DNA of 22,219 nucleotides from Zopfochytrium polystomum (Eukaryota; Chytridiomycota; Chytridiomycetes; Chytridiales; Chytridiaceae): contig JAIVFJ010000580.1 in the NCBI GenBank assembly GCA_025765615.1, positions 1-22,219 on the forward strand. Direction: 5' to 3'. Made by a program: the position numbers and the translations under genes. Shown here in pieces: positions 1-9,556 of this stretch; position 1 is the first letter of the stretch, and each line of letters opens with the position of its first letter. Under the pieces are notes generated by a model. That model had not been told where the DNA came from. It did no database searches and was given only the letters and a program-made list of their open reading frames with translations.

Positions 1-114
1 ATCTGAATCTGTTGTGGCGTTGCTTACTTCATTAGGGTACCATTCTCCGATCCACTGTACCCTTCTAGAAACCAGAAGAAGTCGCGAAAAAAGGGCCACT
101 ATTTCTAATCTAGA

Positions 115-722
115 ATGAAATTCATATATTTCCCCCTTCTTTTGCCTCTCGCATGGCAAGTGAATGCTTGGACCGCCGCTACGTTCCACAGCACAGCATC
201 ATGCAGCTCCCCGCTAGGCTTTCTCGGGTCATCAACCGTTGACAGCCTGTGCCTGCCCCTCCTTTGCGGTTCCGTACAAACCAACACAAGCTCCCACGGC
301 GCGGTGACCTGCCCTCAGTCCAAAAGCTCCGAGTTTGCAAAGCAACTGCTCGGGTCACGAAGCTACGTGGGCGTGACATACTACTCCGACTCCACGTGCA
401 TTCTGAGCTGGCGAGCACGTTCCTCGTTTCGGACGGCAGCTGCGTTTCGACGAGCGCCGTCAGCTTCAAGGCGACTGTGGTCGACGGGAAAGGGAGCATC
501 GTCTCGTACTCGAGCCCAGACTGTTCTGGATGGATCCTGGCGACAGAGTCCAACTTCACGAGCACGGGATGCCTTGCTGGCTTTGGTAACGGCAAGGGAT
601 TCGTGGTGAGCGGTAGCCGCTCGGTCACCCGTGGCCGTTCTGCAGGCCCAGTCACGTTGTCTTTCGTTGCCACAGTTCTGGTGGCTGCGGGAGTGACCAC
701 TCTGCTCGAACGATCAGCTTGA
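115..722 (+). CDS. Secreted Cys-containing family I protein, copy 1 (one frameshift)
   Basis: I do not recognise a named family. The start at 115 opens a signal peptide (hydrophobic core FPLLLPLAW, likely cleavage after VNA) followed by WTAATFH, matching copy 2 (WTAYHFY). The shared core follows: YVGVTYYSD, a DGSC motif, a GKGSIVSY segment, a DCSG motif and a final FTSTGC. The C-terminus is hydrophobic (LSFVATVLVAAGVTTLL) and could be a GPI signal. The frame changes once near 401, inside a T-run. Adding one T there gives a continuous protein of about 202 residues that aligns with both neighbours. The likely location is the cell surface or outside the cell. It heads a tandem array of three. 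The frameshift may be a sequencing error or real decay; function is unknown. Confidence 0.6.
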
Positions 723-1243
723 TCGTGCGAACATTCGGCTGTTACCTTTTTCGTGTTTTTTATTATTTCTTTTTTTTCTTCTCTTCTTTTTTTTTTTTTT
801 TTTCGTTTTTTGTGGAAACGTAAGCGTCGGTTTGCGAGATCCTCTCTTCTCTTTCTTCGTTCTTTGTTTGTTTTGGTTCCCCATTCCCAGACAATTCTGA
901 GTCACCAAATATGAATATCGAAAGAAAAAACAGGAAAATCTTCTCTTTTGTAAACACAAAAAAAAAAAAGAAAAAAACAGCCCACAACCACAACCATCAC
1001 CCTTCACTGCAGTCAGCGGCCCGTCCCGAACCCTTCTCGTTGAGACTGCCGTTCGATAGAGCAACCCCACCCCCGTCCTCTTCCTCCTCCTCCTCCTCCT
1101 CGCACCATCCGTTGCCTCCCTTCCTCTCCCTCCGCCTTCCGACGTCTGCTCTCTCCTGGCAAAGGCTAACACAGAAGCATCTTGCTGTTCCCTTTCCCCC
1201 TCCTTTGTACGAGCAGGCCACTCCATCCCAAAAACAACGAAAA
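723..1243. other. Intergenic spacer with homopolymer tracts and CT-rich promoter
   Basis: No gene is seen here. The stretch has a T17 run (787-803), further T-rich sequence before it, and an A12 run (958-969). A CT-rich part with CTC/CCT triplets lies around 1075-1140, shortly before the copy 2 start. Pyrimidine-rich tracts upstream of a start codon are common in fungal promoters. ORFs that cross this stretch read through low-complexity sequence and are not convincing. Confidence 0.5.
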
Positions 1244-1855
1244 ATGATCTTCTCGACTGCAACCTTGGCCCTCGTCCTCCTGGCTGCCGGCTCCGTCAAC
1301 GCCTGGACCGCATACCACTTCTACAGCGCCGCGGGTTGCGCCACGGCCCAAGGCTTCACCGGCAGCACGCTCCTCTCCAGCAGCCTGCGTGGCCCGCGAC
1401 CTGTGCAGTCAGCTCCCTCAACTCGGCGTCCTCCAGTCGACGACCTGCCCAACCTCAAGCAGCAGCGACTACGCCGTGACCCTGCTCGGAAAGGGCACCT
1501 ACGTCGGCGTCATCACCTACTCCGACCTCGCCTGCACCACCGAGCTGTCAAGCTCCTTCTTCGTCGCGGACGGCACCACCTGCGTGCGTGGCTCGGTCGT
1601 GAGCTACAAGGCGTCCATCACCAACGGCAAGGGTACTATCACTTCCTACACCACCACGGACTGCTCTGGCACCGGCATCACCACGGACTCCAACTTTGCG
1701 ACCACCAAGTGCGTGGTAGCGGCACGACCGCCCTGAAGGGTTACGTCGTTGTCAGCGCGGGATCAGTCGTGGGTGGCGCTGCCCCCAAGATGGGCAAGGT
1801 TGCACCTGTGGATGCAGCGGCCCTCGCGGCGGCTGCTGGGGTCATGATGGCTTAA
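1244..1855 (+). CDS. Secreted Cys-containing family I protein, copy 2 (two frameshifts)
   Basis: The ATG at 1244 was chosen because a signal peptide starts there (ATLALVLLAAGSVNA) followed by WTAYHFYSAAGC, matching copy 1. The conserved core is YVGVITYSDLAC, FFVADGTTC, GKGTITSY, DCSGTGITTDSNFATTKC and GYVVV. The C-terminus is Ala-rich and hydrophobic, possibly a GPI signal. Frame changes occur near 1390 (one base gained or two lost) and near 1715, where the frame is restored if a GG run was GGG. The two shifts cancel, so the encoded length is about 203 residues. There are several Cys and many Ser/Thr. It is the second member of the tandem array; role unknown. Confidence 0.6.
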   Translation: MIFSTATLALVLLAAGSVNAWTAYHFYSAAGCATAQGFTGSTLLSSSLRGPRPVQSAPSTRRPPVDDLPNLKQQRLRRDPARKGHLRRRHHLLRPRLHHRAVKLLLRRGRHHLRAWLGRELQGVHHQRQGYYHFLHHHGLLWHRHHHGLQLCDHQVRGSGTTALKGYVVVSAGSVVGGAAPKMGKVAPVDAAALAAAAGVMMA

Positions 1856-2052
1856 ATAATTAAGAAGCTTCCTTTCTCTCACATCGATTTATTCTCGTTG
1901 GCTTCTTTTTTTTCTTTTTTTTTTTCTTTTGCGGCTTGCAATGATGTTTTGGTTGGTTGGTCCCTCTCTGCGTGTTTGTTTGGATGGTGTTGCAGCGCAA
2001 CGAAAGGAGGCAAATAGACAAATTTTGAGACAATTCTTTTGACCAAAGAAAT

Positions 2053-2716
2053 ATGTTCGTCGTTCTTCCTCTCCTCATCCTCCTCATTGGACGAAATTCC
2101 GCCAGAGCGGCAAACACAGTAAACTCGACCGCCTACAACACCTCGCTCACAGCAACTCACTTCTACAACACCTCCTGCTCCCTTGCGTCCTTGGTCGGCA
2201 TCAGCACAACCTCCTTCCGACGCACCGTAAACTGCACCGCCAACACCACATGCGCGCCCAACGTGCTCAACCCCGCCAACTACTTTGCGAACCGCGCCTG
2301 CACCGCCCAAAACCAAACCAGTCTTGACTACGCACAGTCCGTCTTTGGCAAGCAGACCTATGTCGGCGCCATCGTCTACGCCGACGCGGCCTGCGTCTCC
2401 GAGGTCTCGGCCCGCTTCGTCCTCGCGGACGGCAGCTGCGTGCCCGGCGGAACCCCTGTTTTCGTACAGGGCCTCCGTCGCGGGCGCTAAAGGGACGCTG
2501 CAAGGGTTCGCGACGAGGAATTGCTCGGGGACCGCCGTGACGCAGGAGGGGACGTTTGCGACGACGCGGTGCGGGGCGGACAAGACGGCGATGATGGGGT
2601 ATGTTGTTGTTGTGGGTGGCAATCTGGTGGGGAGGGCCGCGGCGCGACCTCGCGCGGTGTGGACGGCCGTGGTGATCGGCTTGGTGACGGCGTTCGCGAC
2701 GTGGTTGGTTTCTTAG
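2053..2716 (+). CDS. Secreted Cys-containing family I protein, copy 3 (one frameshift)
   Basis: The start at 2053 opens a signal peptide (VVLPLLILLIGRNSARA). The mature part has many N-glycosylation sequons (NST, NTS, NCT, NTT, NQT) that are much rarer in copies 1 and 2. The core shared with copies 1 and 2 is YVGAIVYADAAC, FVLADGSC, a GAKGTL segment, NCSGTAVT, FATTRC and GYVVVVGG. The C-terminus is a hydrophobic tail (AVVIGLVTAFATWLV), a likely GPI signal or membrane anchor. The frame shifts once in a C4 run (2453-2456); removing one C restores a protein of about 220 residues. This copy is the most diverged of the three. No function can be assigned. Confidence 0.6.
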
Positions 2717-2964
2717 GCTCGCGCGTGGATGGATGGCAGCACGGGGAAAGTATATTAATGGTGGAGGGCATAGACTACATATACAACAAAACAACATCAA
2801 GTCTTCGAAGTCCCAAGTCTTGCTTTCCTTGCGGCTGTCCGTGACGCAATGACAACGTTGATGCCTCGCATGAAGAATCCATTCACAAATGGAAGGATCA
2901 TCCAATCGACTTCTCTCGTGCGTGTGGGTGTGCGTTTCGTTTGTGTGTGGCAAAAACAGATCAG

Positions 2965-3171
2965 TTAAAGCCAGATCAATCGCGATACAATCATACCGAA
3001 AACCGTCTTCAAAGTCTTCAGGGTGGGCAGCCAAGGCTCGATCTTTGCGATCGCTGAAGATGGCTTCTCCGCATGCTCCTCGATCGTCTCCTCGATGTCG
3101 TCCTCGATAACGTGCTCGATCTCCTCCGCCACAACGACGGTGGCTTGGGCGGTGAGGGAATCCGCGTTCAT
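2965..3171 (-). CDS. Possible small acidic protein with hydrophobic tail
   Basis: This is a 68-residue ORF that I do not recognise. The N-terminal two thirds are rich in Glu, Asp, Ile and Val (VVVAEEIEHVIEDDIEET) and could form an amphipathic helix. The end is basic then hydrophobic (TVFGMIVSRLIWL), which could be a tail anchor. The start context (ACA before ATG) is good. It lies 66 bp downstream of the BolA3 gene on the same strand. A GTATGA sequence near the end could be a splice donor, so the true C-terminus may differ. It could also be spurious. Confidence 0.3.
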   Translation of the reverse strand: MNADSLTAQATVVVAEEIEHVIEDDIEETIEEHAEKPSSAIAKIEPWLPTLKTLKTVFGMIVSRLIWL

Positions 3172-3237
3172 TGTGAAAGGTCAAGAATCTCTGACATGGT
3201 GTGGTGGCATCTCAAACAAGGATCCCAACGAGCTACT

Positions 3238-3907
3238 CTACTTTGGGACCTCAGTTTTTATTTGCACTTTAACCAGCAAGACGACGATACGAGCAGTGAG
3301 TGTTTGCCACGAGCAGCGAGAAAGGCGAGATCGTCAGCGTGGGGAGCTTGAGCGGGCCGAAAAAGCTCTGAAACCATCGAAAAATATACGAACCTCCGTG
3401 TGCCGCTCTGATCTCCCCGTCGATGGCGTCCATCACCATTCTGTGCTGCTTCACAAGAGGAACTCCTTTGAACTTGGGACTAGCTACTTCAACTGAAGCG
3501 AAACGCGAGAAGCGATCGATGAGAAACCAGAGAGTTTTGAAGCAATCAAATGAAGACTGCTCAACAAACCTGCATACATCGCTCCGCAACCCCCTGTCGC
3601 AGGAAGCACGAGTCAGCCAGAGGGTACAGGGAGCCACCGCATGAAAGAGCTCACCGGACACATCGCGCACGTTGAGCTTAACGGGGGAGAGTGCGTCCGC
3701 CAGCTTCTTAAAGATGACGCGTTCGCCGTCCGTACTGTCGGCCCCGACGCCACCTTCAACGGCGGTCGACGAGAATCGGGCAAGTGGAGATCGCCAAGTC
3801 GCCGCTGCTGGCGCAAAGGGCTGGCTGGCGCGAGGCGATGCGCTCGGCCGGGGGAAGGCGACGGCGATCGCACGGGACAGGGATCTGCGCAGTGGCTGCT
3901 GCGACAT
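3238..3907 (-). CDS. BOL3: BolA-like mitochondrial protein 3 (four exons)
   Basis: BolA3/Aim1 proteins work with the mitochondrial glutaredoxin Grx5 and Nfu1 in handing 4Fe-4S clusters to target enzymes. Exons on the minus strand are 3907-3655, 3593-3570, 3492-3394 and 3266-3238; the introns are 61, 77 and 127 nt. Every junction is GT..AG, and the spliced frame is open for 134 residues. The N-terminus is rich in Arg, Ser and Ala without acidic residues up to FSSTAVE, as expected for a mitochondrial presequence. The domain reads LNVRDVSGGCGAMYAVEV, then FKGVPLVKQHRMV and HGVQIKTEVPK. This includes the GCGxMY loop with the conserved Cys and the QHR signature with the conserved His. The second exon is only 24 nt and carries the GGCGAMYA segment. 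The gene diverges from RMI1, with 81 bp between start codons. Confidence 0.9.
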
Positions 3908-3988
3908 GGCTGAAGATTCTCCGTTTCAGGGAAGGAATCTTGTGTGTTCGGACTTGGCCGTCTCCACGACTCCACCAGGGCACGCGCC
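3908..3988. promoter_or_regulatory. Bidirectional promoter between BOL3 and RMI1
   Basis: Only 81 bp separate the start codon of BolA3 (minus strand) and that of RMI1 (plus strand), so both genes must share this stretch or use promoter sequence inside each other's coding region. No TATA box is evident. Confidence 0.5.
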
Positions 3989-6285
3989 ATGGCCGGTCTT
4001 CCCGCCGATCTCCTCGCGATGCTGGAATCGCGCCTCATCAACCTTCATCCGGTTTGGGCCCGCGAATGTGAGCGCGGACCGCCTGCTTTCGTGGTGATCC
4101 CTTCTCTTAACAGCGCCGATCTCCCCGCCAGGCCTTGAGCACATTCGATCCGAAACACAGGCGACCATGACCACGCTGGCTCTCTGCGACAAAATTCAGG
4201 AATACTTTGTCCTTACTCCTCTCCGTGATAGCGCCGCCGGACCAGTGCTTCCCGCCAACGTTGAGGAGGCGCACGAGGAAGTGGTCGGGTCCCGTCGGCC
4301 TGGTGGTCAGCACGGTTGTATCCTGGAGATCGAATCGATTATCGACGTTGGCGTTTCGGCGTGGAAGTTTGTCGACCAGTGCGTCGAACCTCGACTTTTC
4401 TTCTATCCTCTCGCCGCTGAACTTCTCCACTTTTAAGCATCAGGCTGGCAAAAGAGGGAACCAAGGCGGCGGTAGAATTCCGGAAACCTGGCGAGCCGGA
4501 TCCCGTCCAAAAGGCCATCGATACTTTGCCGCGATCGATGCTCAAGTTGACCCTGACCGATGGATATCACTCGATCCCTGCCATGGAATACCAACCACTT
4601 CGATTTCTCAGTTTGAAAACTCCGCTTGGAACAAAGGTTTGTGCCAACGACTTTCACCAAGGAATATTGGTTGGTTAACGAAATATTCCAGCTTGTCGTG
4701 AAAGACGCAACGATCCGCCGCGGGGTTCTATACCTTACACCGGAAAATGTGCGAGTACTCGGTCTGGGCTACGAAGAAACACCTGAAGTCCTCGCCGACC
4801 GCCTCCTTCAATTGTTCGGGGACACTGTGTGAGTTTTCTGCTGAAGGGCGACGTGGCACAGTCTGACTCTGTTCCGCGTCCGCAACAAATCCAAATATTC
4901 AGCCTGGACCGAAAGGATTCCGTTCACCTTTATCCAGCAAACGAGCCGGCCGAGCCAGCGGAGCCCGCGCCAGAATTTAAAGACGACTTCGGCGGTGGAG
5001 GCGAACCGGTGCGCGGTCGCGGGCGAGGGAGGGGTGCAAGAGGCGCACGAGGCACGGCGAGAAAACCAGCGGCCGCTCGTGCCACAACGCGGGCTCCTCG
5101 CGCGACGGGGACCCGCGGTCGTCGGGGCAGAGTTGCGGCCGTTGCGGAAGAGGAACGTCAAGCGGCTCCTCGACGTGGGCGGAATCGCGCGCAATCGGAG
5201 GAACCAGCCGCCCCGCCGCCGCCAGTCGTGGCCGCTAGACCCCACCCGAATCCGTACCGCCCACCGGCAATCGGAGTCCAACAAGCGGCTCCAGTTGAGG
5301 ACGATGAGTTTGATTTTGGCGAAGACGAGCAGGAGCTGCTCGCTGCACTGGACGAAGCCGAGGGTCGAATGGACAACCGCGAGCCATACAATCCCGAGCC
5401 ACCACCAACGTCACGATTTGAGGCGAGAGGCCACCTCTCCAAACCGATTGTGAAGGATCTGAAACCGGAGATCCTGGTGGAGGACACCCCAGCATTCGAC
5501 CTGACGCAGCCGGAGTCCGAAGTCTTTAGCTTGGACTTTGGAATCCTTTCCAAACACAGTCGCGCTAACTTGGATGCACGTAAGGAGAAGACGCCTAACG
5601 TGGGATCGCCGTCCAGGTTGCACGATGGTATAGGCTGTGAGATCGTCTCTTTTTTTCATGTTAGCCATAACTCTGGCCACTAACGTTTCGTGTTGAATAG
5701 CAGTTGTGAAAACCGGAGATGCTGAGCCCACTCTCCTTCAGGCGACTCCTCTCGGTCTCTTTTTCAGCGCTGACGAGTTCGGATTGTGTTTGGATGGTGC
5801 ATGGACCTACATTACCTGCCTGCCATCTCTTTTCCCCGATACTATTATACTACGGGTGAGGTCACTTTCCGATTGCCGCAATGCAGACTAATGTATTTCG
5901 CGGGGAAAATAGGGATTTTTCAGCTCGGTTGCTTTTGAATTCGCCTCCGTTCAAGTCGTGGTGGAGGACGGCACTGGTTGTTTCGAGGCAGAGCTTCACC
6001 CGCAAGTGAGCAACGAGCCTTCATTGATGCGTTTGGCCAAAACAAATAATGCGTTATTTCTCCCAGCTACTTAAAAGATTGAAGGCACATTTCAAGAATG
6101 TAAGCGCCCTCGAAAACTCTTACTGTCGTGCTTAATGTTGATGAATCTCTCAGAATGGAGGCGCGCTATCCAAGTGGCTCCACAGCGTGAATGCCTTGAT
6201 GAAATTCGTTCGTGATCCGCATGGTGTACCGCTTGTTGAAGAACTGTATAGCGCTAGTCTTGCATTTGCTGAAAGTTTGCGCTAG
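3989..6285 (+). CDS. RMI1: RecQ-mediated genome instability protein 1 (nine exons)
   Basis: RMI1 is the OB-fold scaffold of the BLM/Sgs1-TOP3 dissolvasome, which resolves double Holliday junctions in the nucleus. Proposed exons are 3989-4067, 4132-4378, 4444-4636, 4692-4828, 4903-5627, 5704-5855, 5913-6005, 6067-6099 and 6154-6285, giving 596 residues with no frame break. The N-terminal helical part has WARE...EHIRSE and EIESIIDVGVSAW. The first OB fold (about 141-205) has LKLTLTDGYHSIPAMEYQ, TPLGTK and GVLYLTPENVRVLGL, all typical of RMI1. An Arg/Gly-rich linker (about 255-295) and an acidic disordered part follow. The last exons have FQ-like and VVVEDGTGCFEAEL strands that resemble the second OB fold of long RMI1 proteins. 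The first acceptor could also be at 4113 in the same frame. The call on OB1 is firm; OB2 is an inference. Confidence 0.87.
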
Positions 6286-6364
6286 AATGTGGTTTGGCAG
6301 GTGTAGTGGACAAAAAAATTAAAAAAATAAAAATAGGACTCGGTCGACCAGTGCATTTGCGACG

Positions 6365-8006
6365 ATGCCCTTTTCCACGACTGGCGAGAAACCCGTCCAC
6401 GCCGACGAGTCTGCAGCGGCCATCGCGCTGTCGCTGCAGCAGCCGCCCTCCGCCGCGAGTGGCGCGGGCGCCACAGATCAAAAAAAGAAGAAGCGACACC
6501 ACCGCAAGAGGGAGGGTCCGATGAAACGAGTGTGCCTGGTGGTGACGATCGTGAGACAGTTAAGTCACGATTCAACTTCAATATCTTCCGCATAATGTCC
6601 TCGGCCGGTCGATCTGACTTTTTCGGCTTCAGTGCGGAAACCGACATGAACGCCCAAGGCAAGCGAGTTCTTCAAGGTCAACTAGGTGAGTCGAGTCGTT
6701 GAGGCTGCGATCTAGTGCGACCTTGTGTTGAGGGCGTCGGACGCTTTGCCCGTTAGATACCTCGATCAACTCGTTTGGGGAGAAACAGGCTGCGGCACTG
6801 GCTAATAGACTTCGGCACGATAAATTCGATCGGATTTACACGAGCGATCTAAAGAGAGCCACGCAGGTGAAATTCCGCACTACTTCCTCGCGCGGACACT
6901 CATTCACGCATTTTTAGACCGCCGAAATAATTGGCGAGCATCACCCAACCACCACCATCTCAACCGATAAGCGGTTGCGTGAAATGGTATTAATACTTTG
7001 TCTTGTCCGGAAAGCGCAACTGACGAACCTTTAGGACCTAGGCGACCTTACTGGAATGTCTTGGAAAGACGCGAAAACCCTGTTGAGGAAGGAGGACAGG
7101 CACCTCGAAGATCACGTCAAGGAGAAGGGCGAGTCTGACGAAAGGTTCCAAGAGCGGGTCCTCGGATTTTACGGAGACATCATCAACACCCATCTTGTGA
7201 GCCCTCACCGCGAGGGTATGGACGCGCTCGCCAGGTCGCCAGGACCCCGGCTGTCCGCCCCAGCGAGAGTTGGTCGAGTTGACGACACAATTGCGGAAAA
7301 GGGACAGCGACCCCAAAGTGATAGGGCGCCGGATCTTCCAAAGGACCCGGCTCAGGCCGCCAGCCCTCGCACTAAGCTGACCGTATCCACGTCCTTCAAC
7401 GGAAACGCTTCGTCTCCGCGCTCTCCCGGTGCTCCCTCCCCACTGCCGCACCCGAGCCTTGCTCCTTCATCACTGGCAGCGCACACGCCCAGCTCAGCTG
7501 GCTTCAGCGGTGCAGATCTGCCCTCTCCGACGACCCAACTGTCCATCCACGCCTGCCGCCGACTCCGCAAGCAGCACATTCTGATCGTCACGCACGGCGG
7601 TTGGATCAAAAAAATGACGGACCACCTCCTGAACGATCTCGAATTCGACGTGAAAAAGGAGGTCCGCGGGTTTCCGAAAAACGCCGCGGTTTACAGGTTC
7701 ACCATCTCGTGGATGCCGACCCCGGCGATGAACGACTACGAATGGAAGGGAGACGTCGTGCTGATGAACTGTTTGTCGCATATGGCCAACATTTCAAAGA
7801 CGGTCGACCCGGGCTTGCTTGCGGCCATGGCGGAGAAGGTGAAGTCGATGCAGGTGGAAGGCAGGAAGAAGAAGTTGGAGAAGGGTAGGGTGGTGGAGCC
7901 AGTCGCCATCGCGAGCCCGAAGCAGAGTCCTTCAGTGGTGCGGAAGGTGTTGTATCAGGCTTCCCTCGTTGGTCAAGATGGCGCGCGTCGCAGTCTCGGT
8001 TGGTGA
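6365..8006 (+). CDS. Histidine phosphatase (phosphoglycerate mutase-like, TIGAR type)
   Basis: Members of this superfamily use a phospho-histidine intermediate; TIGAR-like enzymes act on fructose-2,6-bisphosphate or other sugar phosphates. Exons are 6365-6558, 6633-6685, 6757-6866, 6918-6986 and 7035-8006, giving 465 residues with an open frame. The catalytic motif VRHAETDMNAQG (His about 65) is rebuilt exactly across intron 1. It is followed by DTSINSFGEKQAAALA, IYTSDLKRATQTA, the REMDLGDLTG segment and the second catalytic His in ILIVTHGGWI (about 329). An insert of about 110 residues rich in Ser, Pro and Ala separates the two halves of the fold. A GTGAGC at 7197 could mark an unrecognised intron there. 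An alternative start is the Met at 6521. The substrate cannot be told from sequence. The gene is convergent with FANK1. Confidence 0.82.
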
Positions 8007-8093
8007 TCTTGGAGAACATACCCGTTGCTAGGGGAGGCACGGTCGTGCGTGATTTATTACAACTGATAATGCCGGGATAAATACACTCTCCTT

Positions 8094-9378
8094 TCAATCT
8101 CTCTGCTTCATTCTCCGGTCCAGCAACGCAACAACAGCCTCGTGGTCTCTCGACGCGGCCATGGATCTCGCCGTCTGCCCAAACTCCGTCTCCGCAAACA
8201 CGTCCGCGTGCCACCGATCAATGAGCTCCGCGCACACCTCCTTATTCCCATTAATCGCCGCCACCATCAGCGTCGTCATCGCCGCCTTCTTCCTACCCCC
8301 CGCGACCACCCCGACCTTATTAATCATCCTCGCGCCCTTCTCCAGCAACATCCTCGCGCACCGCGCGTTCCCGCTCGTCGCGCACACCCGCTCCAGCGCC
8401 GTCGCGCCCGCCGCGTCCTCGGCGTCCACGTCCGCCCCAGCCTTGATCAGCGCCGCGACGATCTCGATCCCGGCTTTTTGGTTCGCGTTCTCGACCGCCC
8501 ACATGAGCGGCGTGGACCCGCCGTTGTCCTTCATGTCGATGAAGTGGGCGGGCGCGGTGGGGGACGCGGGGGAGAGGAGCGCGAGGACGGCGGGGAGGTT
8601 GCCGGCGCTGACGGCGATCGAGAGAGGGGTTTTGTGGGAGGCGGTGGTGGCGGTGGGGAGCGCGTTGGCGCGGAGGAGGGCCGACACGAGGCCGCCGGAG
8701 CCTTTTTGGCACGCGATCTGGGGCGAGGGGGTTTGGGTCGGAGGCGAGGGCGAGATCACAGAGTGGAAATTCGAGCGAAATATGTGTTGCCTCTCACCAT
8801 GAGAAGTGATCGCCCTGACTTATCTCGAGCTTCAATGTTGAGCTGACCCTTGTATTTGGATATCAGCGCGACCGCAGTGTTCTCGTCGTTCTCGTTCACG
8901 GCCCTGATCAGAAGGTGCTCCGCCTTGTTTACCTCCCGCTCGTCTGAGGCAATCGAAAATGAATCAGCGAGACCCGCGAGGAGGCCAAAGAGGACAGCAA
9001 ACTCAACTCACCTGTCGTCGATCCGCTCACCTCAGCGTACGTTTTCGAGTACGCGTTCTCGTCTTTCCGCCACACTCGCAGCTTGAACGCGTACTCGGTT
9101 TCGGGCTTCAAGTTCTCGACGACAAACTTGCGATCGGTTCCCTCGTACACGATCTTGTACTCTGGATCTCCGTTCTCGGACTTGACGAGCTGCACCGGAG
9201 TCCCTGGCGGAGGGGAGTAGTCCGGGCGGAACGACCAAGAGAGGGTCATGGACCGAGCGGTGGAGTTGGAGAGCAGGAGGAGGGGGAGGGCGAGGAGATC
9301 ATCGTCGGATCCGGCGATTCGATCGCGCTGCCCGCTTTCTGACTTTTTCTTGGTGCTGTGCCGGTGGTGCGATGGCAT
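8094..9378 (-). CDS. FANK1: Fibronectin type III and ankyrin repeat protein (FANK1-like)
   Basis: Exons on the minus strand are 9378-9012, 8943-8798 and 8717-8094, with introns of 68 and 80 nt. The spliced frame is open for 378 residues. Residues about 35-122 form a fibronectin III domain (MTLSWSF, YKIVYEG, VENLKPETEYAFKLRVW, EVSGSTT). The rest are ankyrin repeats (NKAEHLLIRAVNENDE, GGSTPLMWAVENAN, LERVCATSGNARCARMLLEKGA, TTLMVAAINGNKEVCAELI). The order of domains and the C-terminal repeats (SGN.R.A..LL, TLMVA..N..E, E.EFG) follow animal FANK1, a nuclear protein known from the testis and from ciliated lineages. The Met at 9378 is the first in frame; a start nearer the FN3 domain is possible. 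The gene diverges from the DinB-like gene, with 178 bp between starts. Confidence 0.85.
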
Positions 9379-9556
9379 ATTATGTAAGCGGTGTCAGAGG
9401 TAACTTTGACTCTTTCTCTCTGTGTGGTTCTTGTAGATTTGACAAACAGGAGGAGGATCTAACGGTGCTAGTGCTGCCTTCCGCAGATTGGAGGCCACGA
9501 GCACTCGCTTTAGACAACTTCGGGGCAGACTTGTCAAAATCGCCAACGCAGGAGCG

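Noticed and set aside
61..90. TTCTAGAA with nearby AGAAG, like a heat-shock element
   Set aside because: Only one proper inverted unit; spacing of the others is wrong.
8142..8846. Long plus-strand ORFs opposite FANK1
   Set aside because: They mirror GC-rich ankyrin codons on the other strand; biased Arg/His/Gly composition with no domain.
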